This document shows, in pieces, positions 6,325 to 9,947 of a stretch of DNA of 9,947 nt. The stretch is taken from assembly GCA_900317795.1 (NCBI GenBank), contig ONIF01000085.1, forward strand, positions 1-9,947. The letters run 5' to 3'. Source of the DNA: an uncultured Eubacteriales bacterium (GTDB lineage Bacteria; Bacillota; Clostridia; Oscillospirales; Acutalibacteraceae). Position numbers and translations under genes: made by a program. The number at the start of each line of letters is the position of its first letter. The first letter of the stretch is position 1. Below the pieces are notes generated by a model that was given only the letters and a program-made list of their open reading frames with translations, was not told the origin of the DNA and ran no database searches.

Positions 6325-7473
6325 TTAATCATCCCAATCATCATCAAGAACAGAAGTTGATTCGTATTCGGCAATGTCGTATGTAGCTGGATATCCTGTA
6401 GTTTGTTTTCTATCTTGTTGTTCGATTCGTTTCTTTTCAGCATCGTTACAAATCATTTGATAGAAATATCTAAAGCGATTACGAATTTTTCTCTTTTTCT
6501 CAACATTAAGCAATCTTAGATATGTTTGTTCAAAATATACCTTGATAGCCTTATCATGTACAAATGTTTTCGCAAAGCTGTAAGCCGACTGTATCTCTTC
6601 ATGGGTGAAATCACAACTACAGACTTGACGCAATTGAGATATAATATCCCTTCTATCCATAACTTCATCGTCAACTTCGCGCTGATCAGGTAGTAGCGAA
6701 ACCGTTGGTAGTTCATCGAAGAAAGAGGTCTGCCCCTCTATCTGATCTTGTTTCTGATAGATAAATTTGATTTTTACTACTCTGCGACCTCTTTTGATAG
6801 TTTCATAAGCGAAATGGCAGTCTGTTTTCTTGTTTATCTCTTTCGTGGCAGGGTCAAGCACAGCTCTCTTAAATTCCTTGAAAGCTTGATAAGATTCTTG
6901 TTTATTACAATCCAAAACACTATCACGCAGCTCGTCAAGCGACAATTCCCATTCGCCACGATAGCGATTGTGTAGAACGTAAATATACAGCAGATAACTT
7001 GCTTTGTGCGTTAGATTGATTACATTTTCAAGGGCATACTTGAAGTAGTGATACTTGCCAATGCAAAAAAACAAGTCTTTTGCTTGTGGTGAACAGCTTA
7101 GCTCAATAATAGGAACACCGTAATCGTCCAAGTGATAATATGCAGCGGTAAACAAGACAAATTTCAGAAACGATTTATTGGGCATTTCAAGGGTTACAAT
7201 TTTTCCAAGCAAGCCTTCTGCATGTTTTTTAAGGACGTCAGCGTTGATTTTGGATATTCCCATTAGTTCCTCATATTCCTCTTTGGTGAAGATAACCGTT
7301 GTACGACTATCATCGGCTGCATTGATACGGCTGATATATGTATCAAGCACTTTCAATTCGCCCAAAGAGAACGGAACGGAACGCATAAGCAAAAGGGGGT
7401 CAGACTTCTGTACCCAGTATTTTGGGTCAAGGGATCCCTTTATTTCCTCATCTTTTCCTTTTAATCGAGCCAT
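6325..7473 (-). CDS. rep: Rep_3-family plasmid replication initiator (RepB-like)
   Basis: Encodes 382 residues. The ATG at 7473 has GGAGGTG 7 bases upstream. The protein shows the twin winged-helix layout of Rep_3 initiators. WH1 is at about 25-130: LMRSVPFSLGELKVLDTYIS, then VIFTKEEYEELMGIS. WH2 is at about 140-240: YFKYALENVINLTHKASYLL, GEWELSLDEL, FKRAVLDPATKEINKKTD, and an ending RVVKIKFIYQ typical of the family. A C-terminal extension of about 140 residues follows, with a charged helical part (EKKRKIRNRFRYFYQ) and an acidic end, DDDWDD. Proteins of this family bind iterons as monomers to start theta replication and repress their own promoter as dimers. Iterons and a matching promoter lie immediately upstream at 7497-7630. 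This gene defines the plasmid backbone. Confidence 0.93.
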   Translation of the reverse strand: MARLKGKDEEIKGSLDPKYWVQKSDPLLLMRSVPFSLGELKVLDTYISRINAADDSRTTVIFTKEEYEELMGISKINADVLKKHAEGLLGKIVTLEMPNKSFLKFVLFTAAYYHLDDYGVPIIELSCSPQAKDLFFCIGKYHYFKYALENVINLTHKASYLLYIYVLHNRYRGEWELSLDELRDSVLDCNKQESYQAFKEFKRAVLDPATKEINKKTDCHFAYETIKRGRRVVKIKFIYQKQDQIEGQTSFFDELPTVSLLPDQREVDDEVMDRRDIISQLRQVCSCDFTHEEIQSAYSFAKTFVHDKAIKVYFEQTYLRLLNVEKKRKIRNRFRYFYQMICNDAEKKRIEQQDRKQTTGYPATYDIAEYESTSVLDDDWDD

Positions 7474-7496
7474 TTAAAAACACCTCCAAGATCTTT

Positions 7497-7525
7497 ATTA
7501 TAAAATAAAGGTGTATATATGTCAA
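7497..7525 (-). promoter_or_regulatory. rep promoter with an embedded inverted half-iteron (likely Rep operator)
   Basis: On the minus strand TTGACA (7525-7520), a 17-base spacer (7519-7503) and TATAAT (7502-7497) match the sigma-A consensus perfectly. The spacer contains TACACCTTT (minus strand, 7515-7507), the core of the iterons in opposite orientation to the array at 7531. Binding of Rep between the -35 and -10 boxes would block transcription, as known for autoregulated Rep_3 plasmids. The repression itself is inferred. Confidence 0.88.
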
Positions 7526-7530
7526 GTTGT

Positions 7531-7630
7531 TTTACACCTTTGAGGAACGATCTTTACACCTTTGAGGAACGATCTTTACACCTTTGAGGAACGATCTTTA
7601 CACCTTTGAGGAACGATCTTTACACCTTTG
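7531..7630 (+). repeat. Iteron array: replication origin
   Basis: Four perfect 22-bp direct repeats start at 7531, 7553, 7575 and 7597. Each begins TTTACACCTTTG and ends GAACGATC. A fifth unit (7619-7630) keeps only TTTACACCTTTG and then enters a GGTGG/CCACC hairpin (7630-7645). The units abut with no spacers, giving two helical turns per unit, so Rep molecules would line up on one face of the DNA. With the adjacent rep gene this is the likely theta origin. Confidence 0.93.
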
Positions 7631-7646
7631 GTGGTTCGAGCCACCG

Positions 7647-7690
7647 TTATCAAGTAAGTTATCAAGAATATTATCAAGTATCTTATCAAG
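7647..7690 (+). repeat. Four TTATCAAG boxes at exact 12-bp spacing beside the iterons
   Basis: TTATCAAG occurs at 7647, 7659, 7671 and 7683, each followed by four variable bases, with a degenerate GTCAAG at 7699-7704. The 12-bp phase differs from that of the iterons. The sequence is AT-rich and lies on the far side of the iterons from rep. It could be the unwinding element or a second protein-binding array, possibly for the HTH protein at 5729-6289. It does not match the DnaA box TTATCCACA. From 7705 to 7872 I see only an imperfect AAAATTTGGC/GCCAATTTT inverted repeat. Confidence 0.75.
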
Positions 7691-7872
7691 TCCTCTTCGT
7701 CAAGGGAAAATTTGGCGCTTAAGATCACCCAAAAAAACAAATATTGCCAATTTTATCATCGATTGATGAACTCACAACTAACAAATGAGAAGTTTTTCTT
7801 ACAGTAGATAGAAAGAACTGTCCAATGAATACAGGCAGCTCTGTTTTGGTTATGTACTTCTTTTCGATAATC

Positions 7873-8184
7873 TTAACTCTGTTCAGAAGAAGTTGAAGGA
7901 CTTTGTGGCTTTGGAGTATGAATAGGCTGACCGTTTTGTTTCTTGTTTCGGTAGTATTCAATAAGCTGCTTAATAGGCTCAATGTCCTCTTGTTCCACAG
8001 GTCTGCCAAGAAAACTTTCGATCATTGCACCTGTTTCTATCAGTCTTTTTGTTCGGGCTTTTCTCTCCAGAGCCTTCTGCTGCTGTTGCAGCTTCTTCTG
8101 CTTTGCTTTGAGTTGTGCAAGCTCTTTTTCTTTCTGTTCTCTCTTGGCATCCAATTCAGCAATTCTTTCTTCATAGGATTTCAA
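7873..8184 (-). CDS. Small MobC/TraD-like (DUF3847-like) relaxosome accessory protein
   Basis: Encodes 103 residues from a TTG at 8184. AAAGGAG ends 8 bases before it, whereas the in-frame ATG at 8211 lies in a hairpin region with no ribosome binding site. Residues about 3-45 are a coiled coil (YEERIAELDAKREQKEKELA). Then comes ERKARTKRLIETGAMIESFL at about 40-60, which resembles the R-K-x-R-T-x-R-L-I-x-x-G-A signature of MobC/TraD and DUF3847 proteins encoded beside MobQ relaxases. The tail is polar (PKPQSPSTSSEQS). It is divergent from the relaxase, with the oriT-like region between them, so it probably binds there to assist nicking or to regulate both promoters. The family assignment rests on this motif and on context. 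Confidence 0.72.
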   Translation of the reverse strand: MKSYEERIAELDAKREQKEKELAQLKAKQKKLQQQQKALERKARTKRLIETGAMIESFLGRPVEQEDIEPIKQLIEYYRNKKQNGQPIHTPKPQSPSTSSEQS

Positions 8185-8268
8185 TGCAACCACTCCTTTG
8201 TCATTCTGCATTTATCGGTGCAGAAGCACCGACTTTATTTTGCTCAACTATGTATCAGAGCTAATTCT

Positions 8269-8297
8269 ATAATACAACAAGTCTTGACAAACTGCAA
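8269..8297 (-). promoter_or_regulatory. Candidate promoter of the MobC-like gene
   Basis: On the minus strand TTGCAG (8297-8292), a 17-base spacer and TATTAT (8274-8269) form a moderate promoter: a good -10, a poor -35. It overlaps the relaxase promoter on the other strand, so the two would compete. Confidence 0.45.
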
Positions 8298-8312
8298 GCT
8301 AAACCGTAAAAT
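8284..8312 (+). promoter_or_regulatory. Promoter of the relaxase gene
   Basis: TTGACA (8284-8289), a 17-base spacer and TAAAAT (8307-8312) give a strong promoter match. The expected start near 8319 lies inside the right arm of the 16-bp inverted repeat. The leader of about 140 bases contains the nic motif and two hairpins before the TTG start at 8459. Confidence 0.75.
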
Positions 8313-8458
8313 AGTAGTTGAGCAAAATAACCGAAAGGCGCACTTATACGGACACACCTACGGCATATCCATATTACGTGCGTGGGGGCTTTGCCCCTCA
8401 ACCCCACCAGAGCGTTCCCCTCTGGACTTCCCTACCAACAGAGAAAGGAGATTTCGCA

Positions 8459-8830
8459 TTGGCTATCTATCACTGCTCAATCAAAATCGTAGGACGCAGC
8501 ACAGGACGTTCCGCAACATCGGCAGCAGCTTACAGAGCCGGTGTGAAAATTTACGATGACGAATTAGGAGAGCTTTTTGATTACAGCAAGAAGAGAGGTG
8601 TAGTTTTTTCGGAAGTCCTGCTGTGTCCTAATGCTCCGGAAGAGTTTATCGACAGAGAAAAATTGTGGAACTCTGTGCAGGCTATAGAAACTCAGAAGAA
8701 CGCCCAGCTTTGTAGGGAGATCGAGGTTGCCTTGCCTGTTGAACTGTCAAGAGAAGACCAAATCAGACTTGTAAGAGAATACGTTAAGCAAAATTTTACC
8801 TGTAGTGGGATGTGTGCGGATTGGGCTTAA
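8459..8830 (+). pseudogene. mobA: MobA/MobL-family (MobQ) relaxase, N-terminal part, broken after the GMCAD motif
   Basis: Starts at TTG 8459, with AAAGGAG 8 bases upstream; translation begins (M)AIYHCSIKIVGRSTGRSA, the usual start of MobA/L relaxases. The catalytic tyrosine is expected to be Tyr25 in AAYRAG. Further family blocks are REIEVALPVELSREDQIRLV and the end, SGMCAD. The reading frame stops at TAA 8828-8830 after 123 residues. In intact relatives GMCAD leads directly into the metal-binding block H-D-K-G-x-G-N-P-H-A-H; here that block is missing altogether and the sequence jumps to the later NGEWG region in another frame. The fragment keeps the nicking tyrosine but not the histidines that bind the metal, so it is probably unable to nick DNA. 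A sequencing or assembly artefact is not excluded. Confidence 0.82.
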
Positions 8831-9680
8831 GTCTAACGGAGAATGGGGATCAAAACGCAAGGACAGCTATGCTCTTGATGATCAGGGAAACAAAATTCCT
8901 GTTATAGATCCGAACACAGGAAAGCAGAAGATCGGTTCAAGAGGTCGGAAGATGTGGGAAAGAATATCCGTACCGTCAACAGATTGGAACGACCAAAGCA
9001 GAGCTGAGGAATGGCGTAAGGGATGGGCAGATGTTTGCAACAAGTATCTGCAAGGCAGAGCAAGGGTAGATCACCGCAGTTATGCCAGACAGGGAAAGAA
9101 ACAGCTGCCGACAATGCACGAGGGATATGTTGCAAGGAAAATAGCTAAGAGAGGTAAAAAGTCAACCATTATCGAATACAATGCCGATGTCAGACGTACA
9201 AATGACTATTCACAGGCAACAGAGCAGGATTTGCAAGCCGTTGAAGCTGAGCTGAAACAGCTTAATGCCGACTTAGAAAAACTCAAATCAGAACAGAAAG
9301 GACAGAAAAAGAATGAACTCAATGAACGAATCAGGCAATTACGAGAGCGAGCAAGAAGAATTGATAATCCTGATGGAACAAATTCAGACAACGAACGAAA
9401 GATTACAAGCCGAACTGAAAGGATTACAGCAGAAATACAGTCGGCTGCAGCAACAGAGCAGCCAACAGGAAACACAGATACAGATGCTCTTATCAGACAA
9501 GCAGAAGCTGTCGGAGCAAGTGCAGAAGCAGATGTTGCAAATACAAGAGTTACAATCGAGCAATCAGAAACTACAATCACAAGTTCAGAAGCTAACCGAC
9601 AAGAACAAGCAACTATCCGAAGACAACAGGAAGTTGAAAGAAATCGGGGATCAATTGGAAGAAGAAAGAAGAGGGGCTAA
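8805..9680 (+). pseudogene. mobA: MobA/MobL-family relaxase, C-terminal part, out of frame with the N-terminal part
   Basis: This frame (+1 relative to 8459-8830) gives about 285 residues of relaxase C-terminal sequence. It begins LKSNGEWGSKRKDSYALDDQ, then SVPSTDWNDQSRAEEWRKGW and RVDHRSYARQGKKQLPTMHE, typical MobA/L blocks after the histidine motif. A long charged coiled coil follows, with repeated TTITSSEANRQEQATIRRQQ-like sequence, ending at TAA 9678-9680. There is no ribosome binding site at the in-frame GTG 8805, so it is unlikely to be translated alone. The last 368 bases also encode the start of the membrane protein (from 9313) in a different frame, which may be why this region has been preserved even though the relaxase is broken. 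Confidence 0.8.
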
Positions 9681-9947
9681 TCAGCGAGAAGCACAGCTCA
9701 AGCGAAAAAATGCTCAACTGCTTGAAAGTATTGATAAGTCCGCAGAAGAAAAGGCAAAAAGAATGGTTCAGTCTATTATAGATGAATACGAAAACAAGCA
9801 AAAACGAGTTAATAAATTTGCTGTAGCTACTATCTGGATTTTGATGGTATATTCAATATGTGTAACGGGTGCTTGGATCAGCGACCATATAAGCGTATTT
9901 GCAGGTCGGACGGGAGTTGGAAATTTCTTTGTTTCTGTTGGTAATGG
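9313..9947 (+). CDS. Coiled-coil membrane protein, N-terminal part (overlaps the relaxase; continues at 1-475)
   Basis: The frame opens after a TAG at 9274 and stays open to the end of the window and across the circular join to 475. The first ATG is 9313, with AAAGGA (9297-9302) 10 bases upstream. ATGs at 9322 and 9373 are alternatives but have weaker sites. From 9313 the whole protein is 336 residues. About residues 15-165 are an almost unbroken glutamine- and lysine-rich coiled coil (LQAELKGLQQKYSRLQQQSS; LQSQVQKLTDKNKQLSEDNR), followed by a helical linker and the first membrane segment (FAVATIWILMVYSICV) just before the join. The first 368 bases overlap the relaxase C-terminal frame. The likely topology is a cytoplasmic coiled coil anchored by C-terminal membrane helices. 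A role in mating or in linking the relaxosome to the membrane is only a guess from context. Confidence 0.78.
   Translation, partial: MNSMNESGNYESEQEELIILMEQIQTTNERLQAELKGLQQKYSRLQQQSSQQETQIQMLLSDKQKLSEQVQKQMLQIQELQSSNQKLQSQVQKLTDKNKQLSEDNRKLKEIGDQLEEERRGANQREAQLKRKNAQLLESIDKSAEEKAKRMVQSIIDEYENKQKRVNKFAVATIWILMVYSICVTGAWISDHISVFAGRTGVGNFFVSVGN
9849..9947. repeat. Terminal direct repeat, right copy (circular overlap)
   Basis: Identical to bases 1-99. The membrane-protein gene reads continuously through either copy into base 100 onward, which supports closing the circle by removing one copy. Confidence 0.95.

Larger units (their letters stand above)
8235..8330. repeat. Perfect 16-bp inverted repeat flanking the divergent mob promoters
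   Basis: TTATTTTGCTCAACTA (8235-8250) and its exact reverse complement TAGTTGAGCAAAATAA (8315-8330) enclose 64 bases holding the promoters for both mob genes. The right arm starts two bases after the relaxase -10 box and covers its expected start point; the left arm lies just inside the other transcript. It could be an operator pair, a relaxosome binding site, or both. Confidence 0.85.
8215..8425. other. oriT: oriT-like region with IncQ/MobQ-type nic motif
   Basis: This region lies between the divergent mob genes. It holds a TCGGTGC-AGAA-GCACCGA hairpin (8215-8232) and a 16-bp inverted repeat (8235-8250 with 8315-8330). Minus-strand TAAGTGCGCCTT (8346-8335) matches 11 of 12 bases of the IncQ-type nic consensus TAAGTGCGCCCT as I recall it; nicking would be expected after the second G (8339). 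Towards the relaxase there is a GTGGGG...CCCCAC hairpin (8382-8407) with inner GGGGC/GCCCC, then CCAGAG/CTCTGG (8407-8412 with 8420-8425). The nick site is inferred by analogy. Confidence 0.7.

Noticed and set aside
7531..7630. CRISPR array
   Set aside because: The 22-bp units abut with no unique spacers and sit next to a Rep_3 gene, so they are iterons.
7647..7690. DnaA boxes
   Set aside because: TTATCAAG departs from TTATCCACA at several positions, including the conserved CACA end.
7903..8559. A 218-codon plus-strand open frame across the MobC-like gene and the oriT-like region
   Set aside because: It is antisense to the MobC-like gene, runs through hairpins and the inverted repeat, and its first part is a Leu/Phe/Ser-rich mirror of the coiled coil.
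8805..8840. Programmed ribosomal frameshift joining the two relaxase parts
   Set aside because: No slippery heptamer or downstream structure is visible, and the essential histidine block is absent in every frame, so a frame change alone would not restore the enzyme.
1..9947. Long terminal direct repeats of a linear mobile element
   Set aside because: The 99-base repeats lie inside a coding sequence that is continuous only if the ends are joined, which fits a circular assembly overlap.

Overview
The first 99 bases (1-99) are identical to the last 99 (9849-9947), and an open reading frame runs unbroken across that join. The window is therefore best read as a complete circular element of 9848 bp, linearised with a 99-base assembly overlap. 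Gene content is that of a small plasmid from a gut-type Firmicute (Clostridia, probably Lachnospiraceae or Ruminococcaceae). The evidence is a Rep_3 initiator with iterons, a MobA/MobL relaxase of the Gram-positive MobQ kind, strong Shine-Dalgarno sites, and a TasA-like SipW-type signal on the cargo protein. The host assignment is inference.

Replication module (about 5.7-7.7 kb, minus strand). Four perfect 22-bp iterons plus a partial fifth (7531-7630) and four 12-bp-spaced TTATCAAG boxes (7647-7690) lie upstream of rep (6325-7473). A near-consensus rep promoter carries an inverted half-iteron in its spacer, the arrangement expected for Rep autoregulation. Rep is followed by an HTH/coiled-coil plasmid accessory gene (5729-6289) and an Rpn-family PD-(D/E)XK nuclease gene (4697-5677). 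The nuclease gene contains a consensus ribosome binding site and ATG that would make its C-terminal 70 residues as a separate protein, the layout of gene-within-gene toxin/antitoxin Rpn systems.

Mobilisation module (7.87 kb through the join to 475). A MobC/TraD-like small protein (minus) and a MobA/L relaxase (plus) diverge from a region holding a 16-bp inverted repeat, divergent promoters and an IncQ-like nic motif. The relaxase has lost the segment with its metal-binding histidines and is frameshifted at the same point, so it looks inactive. A coiled-coil membrane protein starts inside the relaxase 3' part in another frame and continues across the join to position 475.

Cargo (0.65-4.7 kb, plus strand). 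A promoter and a leader containing a terminator-like hairpin precede a 1122-residue secreted surface protein: SipW-type signal, five InlB-type repeats, a Big_2 domain and glycine-rich beta-helix-like repeats. Behind its terminator lies debris: a short stretch resembling group II intron RNA, and a broken piece of an NAD-dependent epimerase gene. Overall the element combines maintenance (rep operon), a nuclease likely acting in defence, a large surface protein, and a mobilisation system that probably now needs a relaxase supplied in trans.
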